A stretch of DNA of 64,000 bases, from contig NZ_JAOOPY010000009.1 of assembly GCF_025486315.1 (NCBI RefSeq), forward strand, positions 1 to 64,000, in the 5' to 3' direction. The notes beneath the pieces are model-generated. The model made no database searches, had not been told where the DNA came from, and saw only the letters and a program-made list of their open reading frames with translations. Source of the stretch: Variovorax sp. N23. GTDB taxonomy: Bacteria; Pseudomonadota; Gammaproteobacteria; Burkholderiales; Burkholderiaceae_C. This document shows, one piece after another, positions 21,043 through 29,176 of this stretch. The number at the start of each line of letters is the position of its first letter. Within the stretch, counting starts at the first letter, position 1. Both the position numbers and the translations under genes were made by a program.

Positions 21043-21085
21043 AGCAGTGCACCGCGCCGGCCTCAGCCTCGTCCCGAATCGGGAC

Positions 21086-22558
21086 TCAAGCGCCGGTTAC
21101 ATGCACCCCAGGCCGCAGCCCCGCATTCCATTTGCCCCCGATGGCCCGTTCGATCTGTGCCGCCAGTTGCAGCAGCAACCCATCGTTGGCTTGCCGCGCC
21201 TGCGCCTGGATGCCCAGCGGCAGGCCGTTCTCCTGCGCCGCCAGCGGCAGCGAGATGCCGGGCATGCCGCACAGGTTGGCGAGCGGGGTGTAGGCGAAGT
21301 TCTTCCAGAGGTTGCCGAACCAGTCGTAGACGGACGGGTTGTCGCTGACCGTGAGGTACTCGGTGGTGCCGACCTTGGGCGTGGGCAGCGCGGTCACCGG
21401 TGTGAGGATGATGTCCCAGTCCTCGAAGAAGTTGCCGAAGGCGCGCGAGGTGGTGTTGAACACCGCCTGCATCTTCGAGCGCTCGCCGTAGGTGGTGTCG
21501 AGGCCCGCTTCCCAGATCTTGATGTTGATCGGCTCGAGCAGATCGGCCGGCGGGCGCTCGTGGCCCAGGCGCGCGATCTGGCCGGCGATGACCTGCGCGA
21601 AGTTGCTGATGTAGCAGGTGGTCTGCGCGGCGAAGGCGGTCTGGAAATCGACCTTCGGCAGCGCCCATTCGACGTGATGGCCCAGGCCTTCGAGGAAGCG
21701 GCCGACGCGCTCCAGCTCGGCCACGAAATGCGGCGTGGCGCGGTAGTCGCCCCACTCGTGCGACAGCGCGATGCGGAGACGCCCCGGGTCTTTCTTGATG
21801 AGCTCGCTGTACGGCTCGGCCGGGGACCAGAAGGGCATGAATTCGCCGGGCGCGCCGCCGCGGCACTGGTCGACGAAGGCCGCGGTGTCGCGCACCGTGC
21901 GGCTGTGGCAGCCCTGGATCGACACCAGGCCCGACAGGTCCGACAGGCCCGGCGCCAGCGAGAACACGCCGCGCGAGACCTTCAGGCCGATGTTGCCGTT
22001 GGCGCCGGCCGGGATGCGGATGGAGCCGCCGCCGTCGGTGGCGTGCGACATCGGCAGCACGCCCGCGGCCACGATGGCACCGGTACCGGCCGAGGACCCG
22101 TAGGTGGTGTAGGCCGTGTCCCAGGGGTTGCGCGTGACGTAGAGCGAGTTCTCCGCGGAGCTGCACACGCCGAACTCGGGCGTGGTGGTGCGCCCCATGA
22201 TGTTCAGCCCCGCCTGGCGGATCTTGCCGGTGAGGAAGCTGTCTTCGGCCGGGCGGTGGCCCTGCATCAGCAGCGAGCCGAATTCCTGCAGCCGGCCCTT
22301 GAGCGTAGGGCCCAGGTCCTTCATCAGGTAGGGCACGCCGGCGAAGGTGCCGCCGGTGTTCGTGCCGTTGCCCACCGGGTCGGCCACGGCGTCGTCGAAC
22401 ACCTCGACCACCGCGTCGAGCGGGCCGTTGACCTTGTCGATGGCCGCCTTTGCCTGCGCCGCCAGCTCGGCCGGGCTCACGTCGCCCTTGCGCACCCGGT
22501 CGGCCAGCGCCACCGCATCGTGGTCCGCCCATTCGGACCAGCTCATTGCCATCGTCAT
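21086..22558 (-). CDS. Amidase-signature enzyme, 6-aminohexanoate-cyclic-dimer-hydrolase-like
   Basis: 490-residue amidase-signature hydrolase. The catalytic triad has the canonical spacing: K80 (VPYLMKDLG), S155 (YGSSAGTG) and S179 (DGGGSIRIPAG). The cis-Ser motif reads SSAGTG instead of the usual SSGGS. That variant, with HATDGGGSIRIPA, reminds me of NylA-type cyclic amide hydrolases, a resemblance from memory that has not been searched. It lies downstream of the oligopeptide ABC and azlCD genes, separated by repeat copy B. It may hydrolyse an imported amide or peptide in the cytoplasm. Confidence 0.85.
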   Translation of the reverse strand: MTMAMSWSEWADHDAVALADRVRKGDVSPAELAAQAKAAIDKVNGPLDAVVEVFDDAVADPVGNGTNTGGTFAGVPYLMKDLGPTLKGRLQEFGSLLMQGHRPAEDSFLTGKIRQAGLNIMGRTTTPEFGVCSSAENSLYVTRNPWDTAYTTYGSSAGTGAIVAAGVLPMSHATDGGGSIRIPAGANGNIGLKVSRGVFSLAPGLSDLSGLVSIQGCHSRTVRDTAAFVDQCRGGAPGEFMPFWSPAEPYSELIKKDPGRLRIALSHEWGDYRATPHFVAELERVGRFLEGLGHHVEWALPKVDFQTAFAAQTTCYISNFAQVIAGQIARLGHERPPADLLEPINIKIWEAGLDTTYGERSKMQAVFNTTSRAFGNFFEDWDIILTPVTALPTPKVGTTEYLTVSDNPSVYDWFGNLWKNFAYTPLANLCGMPGISLPLAAQENGLPLGIQAQARQANDGLLLQLAAQIERAIGGKWNAGLRPGVHVTGA

Positions 22559-22587
22559 TTCAGTTTCCGTTTCTCTTCAGTTATCGA

Positions 22588-22740
22588 TCAGTTATCCATT
22601 GCCCAACGCAGCGCCCGCAGCCGACGACACTGGCGCCGCAGAGGCCAGGGATACCGCGGAACCGGCTTTGCCGGGCCGCCGGTATCGCCCCCTTGAGGGG
22701 GAAGCGCCGCAGGTGCTTCGGGGGTGGGCTCATTTCAAGG
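22588..22740. repeat. Dispersed intergenic repeat, copy B
   Basis: About 153 bp, alignable end to end with 14879-15032, including the shared CAGTTATC start and CATTTCAAGG end. On the minus strand its end supplies the azlD stop codon, just as copy A supplies that of mlaD. It separates azlD from the amidase gene. Confidence 0.75.
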
Positions 22741-23079
22741 CCAGCCTAGCCCCAGCCTGAACAGCATGAGCGTAGCCGCCCCTGCCAGGATCGTCCCGGT
22801 CACGTCGTTTCGCCGAGCCAGGTAGTACAGCAATGCCGCGGCCACGGCGAACAGCCGCGCGTCGCGCCAGTCGGCCAGCAGGTGGCCGTTGCTCAGGAAG
22901 ACCTCGGGCACGACCATCGCCAGCAGCGCCGCCACCGGGGCATGGCGCAGGCCCTGGCGCAGCCAGCCGGGCAGGCGCGGCTCGCGGTCGGGCAGCAGGA
23001 AGAAGCTGCGCGTGAGCACGGTCACCCCCACCAGCGCCAGCACCGCGAGCCAGGCGTACACCCCGTGGGCCGCATGCAT
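22735..23079 (-). CDS. azlD: AzlD-family small membrane subunit
   Basis: 114 residues with three to four hydrophobic helices (AWLAVLALVGVTVLTR, PVAALLAMVVPEVF, and a C-terminal LAGAATLMLFRLGLG). That pattern is AzlD, the small partner of AzlC in branched-chain amino acid or azaleucine export. Its start overlaps the azlC stop (TGATG). The last codon and stop lie inside repeat copy B. Confidence 0.88.
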   Translation of the reverse strand: MHAAHGVYAWLAVLALVGVTVLTRSFFLLPDREPRLPGWLRQGLRHAPVAALLAMVVPEVFLSNGHLLADWRDARLFAVAAALLYYLARRNDVTGTILAGAATLMLFRLGLGWP

Positions 23080-23819
23080 CAGTGCAGGTTCCAGTGGCGG
23101 TCGGCCCAGAGCCCGGCCACGAAGGCCGTCGCGATGGCCGCGACCACGTTCAGCCCCATCGGCCACGAAGCGGTCGCCAGCGCGACCGACGCGGCGGCCA
23201 GCGCCGAGCAGCGCACCGCGCGGTCGGTCAGCATCGGCAGCGCCAGCGCGAGCAGTGCCAGCACGCCGACGAAGCGCAGGCCCCAGGCGGTGGGAATGGC
23301 GTCGGCCAGGAAGATGCCCGCGAGCGACGCGACATGCCAGGCCCCCCAGTTGGTGAGCGCCAGCCCGAGGAAGTAGCCCTGTTGCGCCACGGTCGCGCGG
23401 CCGGTCGGCGACGGCACCGGGTGCCGCTGCACGAACTGCGCATACACCGGGTCGCCCGCCAGGTACGACAGCAGCACGCGCTGCGGCCGGCCGTGCCCGC
23501 CGAAGTAGCGCCGCCAGCTCACGCTGAAGACGACGAAGCGCAGGTTGAGCACGCAGGCGGTCGCGGCGATCACCCACAGCGGCGCACCGGCGGCCATGAG
23601 CGGCAGGCAGGCCAGTTGCGACGCACTGGCGAACACCAGCAGCGACATGCCGAGGATCACGCCCAGGGCGACGCCGCTCTTGGCCATCGCCACGCCGGCC
23701 ACCAGGCCCATCGCCAGGGTGCCCAGCGCCGGGCCCCGGATGTCGCGGCAACCCAGCCTGAACTCGCGGCGCCACGCGGGGTCGTTGAGCCGCGGCGACG
23801 ACAGGAACGGTCGCCGCAT
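23079..23819 (-). CDS. azlC: AzlC-family amino-acid exporter subunit
   Basis: 246-residue membrane protein. Near the start come RLGCRDIRGPALGTLAMGLVAGVA and MSLLVFASASQLACLPLMAAGAP, and then NLRFVVFSVSWRRYF, all typical of AzlC. With AzlD it forms a presumed exporter of branched-chain amino acids. TGATG overlaps at both ends couple it to the ABC ATPase gene upstream and azlD downstream, so it is part of the oligopeptide operon. Confidence 0.9.
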   Translation of the reverse strand: MRRPFLSSPRLNDPAWRREFRLGCRDIRGPALGTLAMGLVAGVAMAKSGVALGVILGMSLLVFASASQLACLPLMAAGAPLWVIAATACVLNLRFVVFSVSWRRYFGGHGRPQRVLLSYLAGDPVYAQFVQRHPVPSPTGRATVAQQGYFLGLALTNWGAWHVASLAGIFLADAIPTAWGLRFVGVLALLALALPMLTDRAVRCSALAAASVALATASWPMGLNVVAAIATAFVAGLWADRHWNLH

Positions 23820-25498
23820 CAGGCGCCCGTCGGTACCGGCTGGCCCGCGAGTTCGGCGCGCGGTGCGGCGGCCAGCAGCCGGCGCGTGTAGTCGTTCCCG
23901 GGGGCGTTGAACACGCGCCCCGTGGCGCCCTGCTCGACGATGCGGCCCTGGCTCATCACGATCACGCGATCGCACAGCTGCGCCGCGACACGCAGGTCGT
24001 GCGTGATGAAGAGGATGCCCAGCCCGAGGTCGCGCTGGATCTCGCGCAGCAGGTCGAGGATCTGCGCCTGCACCGACACGTCGAGCGCCGACACCGCCTC
24101 GTCGGCCACCAGCACCTGCGGCTGGCAGGCGATGGCGCGCGCGATGGCCAGGCGCTGGCGCTGGCCGCCGGAGAACTGGTGCGGGTAGCGCTCGAGCGCG
24201 GTGCGCGGCAGCTGGATGCGGTCCATCAGCTCCTCGGCGGTGCGGCGGGCATGCAGCTTGTCCATGCCGAAGTTCATCGCGCCCTCGACCATCGAGGAGC
24301 CCACCGTGCGACGGGGATTGAGTGAACGGTTCGGGTCCTGGAAGACCACCTGCACCCGCGAGCGCAGCGGCCGCAGCCGGCCTTCGGGCAGGTCGTGCAC
24401 CGGCGTGTCGCCCCAGCGGATGCTGCCTTCGCTCGGCTCGATCAGCCGGATCATGCAGCGCGCGAAGGTCGACTTGCCCGACCCGGACTCGCCCACCACG
24501 CCCACCGTCTCGCCGCGGTGCACCGCCACGCTGGCGTCCTGCAGCGCGGTGTTGTGCTTCGTGCGGCCCATCCAGTCGCGGCGCGTGTAGACCTTGCCGA
24601 CGCCGGTGCCGGTGATCAGCGCCGGACCGCCGGGCAGCGTGCGCGCGGGCGGCGGCGTCATGCCGGGCACGGCGTCGAGCAGCATGCGCGTGTAGGCCTC
24701 GCGCGGGTGGTGCAGCACCTGTGCGCAGGCGCCCTGCTCCACCAGCTGGCCGCGGTGCATCACCATCACCTCGTCGGCGATCTCGGCGACCACGCCCATG
24801 TCGTGCGTGATGAAGAGCACGGCGCTGCCCTGTTCGGCCTGCAGCTCGGCGATGAGCTTGAGGATCTCGGCCTGCGTGGTCACGTCGAGCGCAGTGGTCG
24901 GCTCGTCGCAGATCAGGAGGCGCGGCTTCAGGATGATCGCCATCGCGATCACGATGCGCTGGCGCTGGCCGCCCGAGAGCTGGTGCGGGTAGCTCGCGAA
25001 GATGCGCGCCGGGTCGGGCAGGCGGACGCGCTCGAAGATCTCGAGGATGCGGGCCTTGCGCTGCGCGGTGTTCCAGTCGGTATGGGTGCGCAGCAGTTCG
25101 TCGACCTGCTCGCCGCAGCTCAGCACCGGGTTCAGCGCGGTCATCGGCTCCTGGAACACCATGCCCATGCCGGTGCCGCGCAACTGGCGCAGGCGCTTGT
25201 CGGAGATGAAGCGGCCCCGGTCGACCAGCGTCTCGCCGGCCAGCACCACGTCGCCCGCCGCGAGCGTCAGGCCCTTGGCCATCAACCCCATCACGGTGGT
25301 CGCCAGCACCGACTTGCCGGAGCCGGACTCGCCCACGATGCAGAGCGTGCGGCCGGCGTCCAGGCGCAGGTCCAGGTGTTCGATCGCATGCGGGCGGTCC
25401 GCGTCCGACGGCAGGCCCACCTGCAGGCCGCGCACTTCGAGGATCGGCGCGCTCGGAGCCACGGGTTCGGTCATCGCATTCATGGGTCGCAGGCTCAC
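23819..25498 (-). CDS. Oligopeptide ABC transporter ATPase, two fused ATP-binding domains
   Basis: About 559 residues holding two complete ABC domains: a DppD/OppD-like one (about 20-270; GESGSGKS, LSGGQRQRIVIAMA) and a DppF/OppF-like one (about 290-545; GESGSGKSTF, FSGGQRQRLAIARA). The usual two ATPase subunits are thus one protein, as in GsiA/YejF. It drives the importer formed by the two upstream permease genes. The start is a GTG overlapping the permease stop (GTGA) or an ATG 5 or 8 codons later. Confidence 0.92.
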   Translation of the reverse strand: MSLRPMNAMTEPVAPSAPILEVRGLQVGLPSDADRPHAIEHLDLRLDAGRTLCIVGESGSGKSVLATTVMGLMAKGLTLAAGDVVLAGETLVDRGRFISDKRLRQLRGTGMGMVFQEPMTALNPVLSCGEQVDELLRTHTDWNTAQRKARILEIFERVRLPDPARIFASYPHQLSGGQRQRIVIAMAIILKPRLLICDEPTTALDVTTQAEILKLIAELQAEQGSAVLFITHDMGVVAEIADEVMVMHRGQLVEQGACAQVLHHPREAYTRMLLDAVPGMTPPPARTLPGGPALITGTGVGKVYTRRDWMGRTKHNTALQDASVAVHRGETVGVVGESGSGKSTFARCMIRLIEPSEGSIRWGDTPVHDLPEGRLRPLRSRVQVVFQDPNRSLNPRRTVGSSMVEGAMNFGMDKLHARRTAEELMDRIQLPRTALERYPHQFSGGQRQRLAIARAIACQPQVLVADEAVSALDVSVQAQILDLLREIQRDLGLGILFITHDLRVAAQLCDRVIVMSQGRIVEQGATGRVFNAPGNDYTRRLLAAAPRAELAGQPVPTGA

Positions 25499-26367
25499 AC
25501 GCGTTTGGAGAATTTGGGGTCGAGCACGTCGCGCAGGCCGTCACCCAGCAGGTTGATCGCCAGCACCGTCGGCACCAGGAAGAGCGCTGGGAACAGCACG
25601 TTGCCCGGGCTCTGCGAGAACTGCACCCGGCCTTCGGCCATGATGTTTCCCCAGGTCGGCACGTCCGACGGCAGGCCCAGGCCGAGGAAGCTCAGGATGG
25701 CTTCGGTCAGCACGGCCGAGGCGGCGATGAAGGTGCCCTGCACGATCAGCGGCGCCAGCGCGTTCGGCAGGATGTCGCGCCACAGGATGGTGGCGTCGGG
25801 CGTGGCCAGCGCACGCGCGGCCTCGACGAAGGGCTCGTCGCGCAGGCTCATCACCAGCGCGCGCACCAGGCGCGTGACGCGCGGCACCTCGGGCACCGCG
25901 ATCGCGAGGATCACGGTCGACAGGTTGGCGCCGAGCACCGCCACCAGCGTGATGGCCAGCAGCACGGCCGGGATGGCCATGACGCCGTCCATCACGCGCA
26001 TCAGCACCGCGTCGACCGCGCGGAAGTAACCGGCCAGCATGCCGAGCACGCAGCCGAAGGCGATGGCGACGAAGGCGGTGAACAGGCCCACCAGCATCGA
26101 GATGCGGGTGCCGTAGAGCACGCGGCTCCACACGTCGCGCCCGACGCTGTCGCTGCCCATCCAGAAGGTGTGGGCGATCTGGTTGCCATCGGGCAGCGTG
26201 ACCTGGCCGGCGGTGCCGGCATCGACCGAGATGAAGCTCGGGTCCATGGCCGACGGATCGAAGGTGCCGAGCCAGGGCGCACACACACCCAGCAGCGCCA
26301 GCACCACCAGCACGGCGATGCCGCCGCGCACGGCGCTGTTGCGCCAGAGTCTTTGGAGGTTGCTCAT
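25495..26367 (-). CDS. Oligopeptide ABC transporter permease (DppC/OppC type)
   Basis: 290-residue inner-membrane permease. After an N-terminal helix and a periplasmic loop (FWMGSDSVGRDVWSR, the DppC hallmark), the BPD domain carries EAARALATPDATILWRDILPNALAP (the EAA loop). It ends with DGLRDVLDPKFSKRV, the standard DppC C-terminus. It works with the DppB-like subunit encoded 13 bp upstream and the fused ATPase. Confidence 0.94.
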   Translation of the reverse strand: MSNLQRLWRNSAVRGGIAVLVVLALLGVCAPWLGTFDPSAMDPSFISVDAGTAGQVTLPDGNQIAHTFWMGSDSVGRDVWSRVLYGTRISMLVGLFTAFVAIAFGCVLGMLAGYFRAVDAVLMRVMDGVMAIPAVLLAITLVAVLGANLSTVILAIAVPEVPRVTRLVRALVMSLRDEPFVEAARALATPDATILWRDILPNALAPLIVQGTFIAASAVLTEAILSFLGLGLPSDVPTWGNIMAEGRVQFSQSPGNVLFPALFLVPTVLAINLLGDGLRDVLDPKFSKRV

Positions 26368-26380
26368 GTCAGTAGCGGAA

Positions 26381-27322
26381 TCAGTAGCGAATTCGGGGGT
26401 CGAGGAACAGGTAGCTGATGTCCACCAGCAAATTGACGCCGACATAGACCAGCGCGAAGAACAGCACCACGCCCTGGAGCACCGGGAAGTCGCGGTTGAG
26501 CACCGCGTCGACCGTGAGCTGGCCCAGGCCCGGGATGGCGTACACCGTCTCGGTGACGACCACGCCGCCGAGCAGCAGCGCGGCGCTCACGCCGATGACC
26601 GTGACCACCGGCACCGCCGCATTGCGCAGCGCATGGTGCATCAGCACCTGCAGCTCGGTGATGCCCTTGGCGCGCGCGGTGCGGATGAAGTCCTCGGTCA
26701 GCGCCTCGCTCACGGCGGCGCGGGTCACGCGCGAGAGCAGCGCGACGTAGGTGATGGCCAGCGTCAGGCAGGGCAGCACCAGCTGGTTGAGCCACGGGCC
26801 GACGCCGTCGGCGATGCGCCGGTAGCCCTGCACCGGGAACCACTGCAGCTTCATCGCGAGCAGGTAGATCAGCACGTAGCCGACCACGAACACCGGCACC
26901 GAGAAGCCGGCCACCGAGAAGGCCATCACGGCCTTGTCGAGCCAGCCGCCCATGCGCCAGGCCGCCAGCGTGCCCAGCGGCAGCGCGATGAGCACCGCCA
27001 GCAGCAGCGTGCCGGCCGCCAGCGACAGCGTGGGCTCCATGCGCTGGCCGATGAGTTCGGTCACCGGCTTGTTCAGGAAGAAGGAAAAGCCCAGGTCGCC
27101 GTGCAGCACGCCGTTGCCCCAGATCGCGAACTGCGTCCACAGCGGCTTGGTCAGGCCGAGCTGCACGCGGATGCGATCCAGGTCTTCGCTGGTGGCGCTG
27201 TTGCCGCCGATGACGGCGGCGGGGTCGCCGGGCGTGAGCCGCACGATCATGAAGATCGCGATGGCCACGACCAGCAGCACGGGAAGGGTGGCGAGCAGGC
27301 GCTTGCCGAGAAAGTTGAGCAT
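26381..27322 (-). CDS. Oligopeptide ABC transporter permease (DppB/OppB type)
   Basis: 313-residue permease starting LNFLGKRLLATLPVLLVVAI, with RLTPGDPA and the EAA-loop region FIRTARAKGITELQVLMHHALRNA. It ends with SYLFLDPRIRY, the DppB C-terminal signature. It lies 54 bp after the binding-protein gene and 13 bp before the second permease gene, all one transcript. Confidence 0.94.
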   Translation of the reverse strand: MLNFLGKRLLATLPVLLVVAIAIFMIVRLTPGDPAAVIGGNSATSEDLDRIRVQLGLTKPLWTQFAIWGNGVLHGDLGFSFFLNKPVTELIGQRMEPTLSLAAGTLLLAVLIALPLGTLAAWRMGGWLDKAVMAFSVAGFSVPVFVVGYVLIYLLAMKLQWFPVQGYRRIADGVGPWLNQLVLPCLTLAITYVALLSRVTRAAVSEALTEDFIRTARAKGITELQVLMHHALRNAAVPVVTVIGVSAALLLGGVVVTETVYAIPGLGQLTVDAVLNRDFPVLQGVVLFFALVYVGVNLLVDISYLFLDPRIRY

Positions 27323-27376
27323 GGGACGAGGACTCCGCAGCCGGGCGGCGGCCCGCAAGGCCCCCGCTCGTGTCGC

Positions 27377-28993
27377 TTATTGCTTCTTGATGTTCCAGTA
27401 CACCTGCGCACCCGCCGGCACCAGGCCGTCGATGTTCTTGCGCACGGCCGCCGGCTGGTTGTACTGGCCGACCGGCACGTGGGTGGCGGTCTCGAAGGCG
27501 CGCAACTGGGCGGCGGTCGCCAGCTTCTTCTTCTCGGCGTCGGTCCTGGCCTGCGTGAACTGGACCTTGATCTCTTCGAGCTTGGCATCGGTCTGCCAGC
27601 CGAACCAGCCCTTGTCGCCGGTGGCGTTCATCATCGCCATGGTGATCGGGTTGAGGATGTCCGACGCGGTCCACGAGGTCATGAAGGCGCTCCAGCCGCC
27701 GGCCGAAGGCGCGTCCTTCTTGGCGCGGCGCGCGACCAGCGTCGACCAGTCCATGGCCTGCATGTCGACCTTGAAGCCGGCCTGCTCGAGCTGCTGCTTG
27801 GCCACCAGCGGCAGCTTGCCGATGGTGGGGTTGTCGGTCGGGCGCATCAGCACCACGGGCTCGCCCTTGTAGCCGGCTTCGGCCAGCAGCGCCTTGGCCT
27901 TGGCCGGGTTGGCGACGCCGGTGTACTCGCCGGTCTGCTCCGATTCGAACAGCGTGCCGCAGGGGAACATGCTCTTGCAGTAGCGCGTGAGGCCCGGCGT
28001 GCCGACCTGCGTGCGCAGGAAGGCCTCCTGGCCCAGGGCCAGCATCGCGGCGCGGCGCACCTTCTCGTTGTTGAAGGGCGGCTGCAGGAAGTTGAAGCGC
28101 AGGATGAACTGGTTGCCGGCCGGCTGGGCGTCGACCAGCTTGATGTCGGGGTTGGTGCGCAGCGTGGCGTACTGCTCGAACGCGGGCTGCTCCAGGATGT
28201 CGGCCTCGCCGTTGAGCAGCGCGTTCATCTGCGTCTGCGCGTCGCGGATGATGAGCCACTCGACGCGGTCCACATACACGTTCTTGCCGCCGGCCGTGCC
28301 CGAGGGCGCCTCGGCGCGCGGCTTGTAGCGCGTGTTCTTGGTGAACACCACGCGCTCGCCGGGGCGGAACTCGTCGGCCTTGAACACGTAGGGGCCGGAG
28401 CCGATCGACTCCTTGATCTGCGTGTCGCCCGAGGTCTCGGCCATGCGCTTGGGCATGATGAACGGCACGTTCGACGACGGCTTGCCCAGCGCCTCGAGCA
28501 CCAGGCCGAAGGGTTCCTTCAGCACGATCACGAAAGTCTTGGCGTCGGGCGTCTCGTAGCGCTCGGTGTTCTTGGCCAGCTGGGCGCCGAAGGTGTCGCG
28601 GCTGGCCCAGCGCTTGATGGAGGCCACCACGTCTTCGCCGGTGACCGGCTTGCCGTCGTGGAACTCCAGGCCATCGCGCAACGTGAAGGTCCAGGTCTTG
28701 TTGTCGGCCGACACCTTCCACTTGTCGACCATCTGCGGCTTGATGTGGCCTTCGAGGTCGGTCGCGAACAGCGTGTCGTAGACCATGTAGCCGAAGTTGC
28801 GCGTCACGTAGGCCGTGGTCCAGATCGGGTCGAGCACGGTGATGTTGCTGCTCGGGATGATCTTGAGGGTGCTGGTCTGCGCCATGGCCGGGGCCATGAC
28901 CGCGCCCGCGAGCAAGGCGGTGGCGGCCCACTTCGTGACACGGCGCGACAGGAAACCGGTGGGGCCGACGGGCCCGAGAGAACGTTGCTGCAT
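27377..28993 (-). CDS. Oligopeptide ABC transporter substrate-binding protein (family 5)
   Basis: 538-residue periplasmic binding protein with a Sec signal ending in AMA-QT (about residue 38). The SBP_bac_5 body is complete: a lobe with WTFTLRDGLEFHDGKPVTGEDV, then FNFLQPPFNNEKVRRA, and C-terminal TMSWTASDILNP-type sequence. The ligand is not predictable from sequence. The ATG at 28993 is the first before the signal; the frame stays open far upstream but without biological sense. First gene of the importer-azlCD-amidase operon, divergent from the MocR gene. Confidence 0.92.
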   Translation of the reverse strand: MQQRSLGPVGPTGFLSRRVTKWAATALLAGAVMAPAMAQTSTLKIIPSSNITVLDPIWTTAYVTRNFGYMVYDTLFATDLEGHIKPQMVDKWKVSADNKTWTFTLRDGLEFHDGKPVTGEDVVASIKRWASRDTFGAQLAKNTERYETPDAKTFVIVLKEPFGLVLEALGKPSSNVPFIMPKRMAETSGDTQIKESIGSGPYVFKADEFRPGERVVFTKNTRYKPRAEAPSGTAGGKNVYVDRVEWLIIRDAQTQMNALLNGEADILEQPAFEQYATLRTNPDIKLVDAQPAGNQFILRFNFLQPPFNNEKVRRAAMLALGQEAFLRTQVGTPGLTRYCKSMFPCGTLFESEQTGEYTGVANPAKAKALLAEAGYKGEPVVLMRPTDNPTIGKLPLVAKQQLEQAGFKVDMQAMDWSTLVARRAKKDAPSAGGWSAFMTSWTASDILNPITMAMMNATGDKGWFGWQTDAKLEEIKVQFTQARTDAEKKKLATAAQLRAFETATHVPVGQYNQPAAVRKNIDGLVPAGAQVYWNIKKQ

Positions 28994-29052
28994 GGACGTT
29001 GGGGGTGGTTCAGGTTGATGAGCGCAGCCTGCCCATGCGGGCCGGCGTGCTC

Positions 29053-29114
29053 TGCATTGGGAATGCAATCGCCTGAAACGCATATATACAGTTCTCTCTT
29101 CTGTTGTAGAACAG
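29053..29114. promoter_or_regulatory. Divergent control region between ABC operon and MocR gene
   Basis: The 183-bp gap holds a perfect TGCATT-GGG-AATGCA dyad (29053-29067), an A/T-rich CATATATACA stretch (29081-29090), and CTGTTGTAGAACAG (29101-29114; CTGTT/AACAG arms). ACAGTT occurs twice around the last site, as expected for a MocR protein that binds repeated half-sites. Assignment to the adjacent regulator is inferred. Confidence 0.5.
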
Positions 29115-29176
29115 TTGAGGCAAGATCCCCCGATTGGGGCTGCGCCCCGCACACAAACCGTGCATCGACCGACCCC

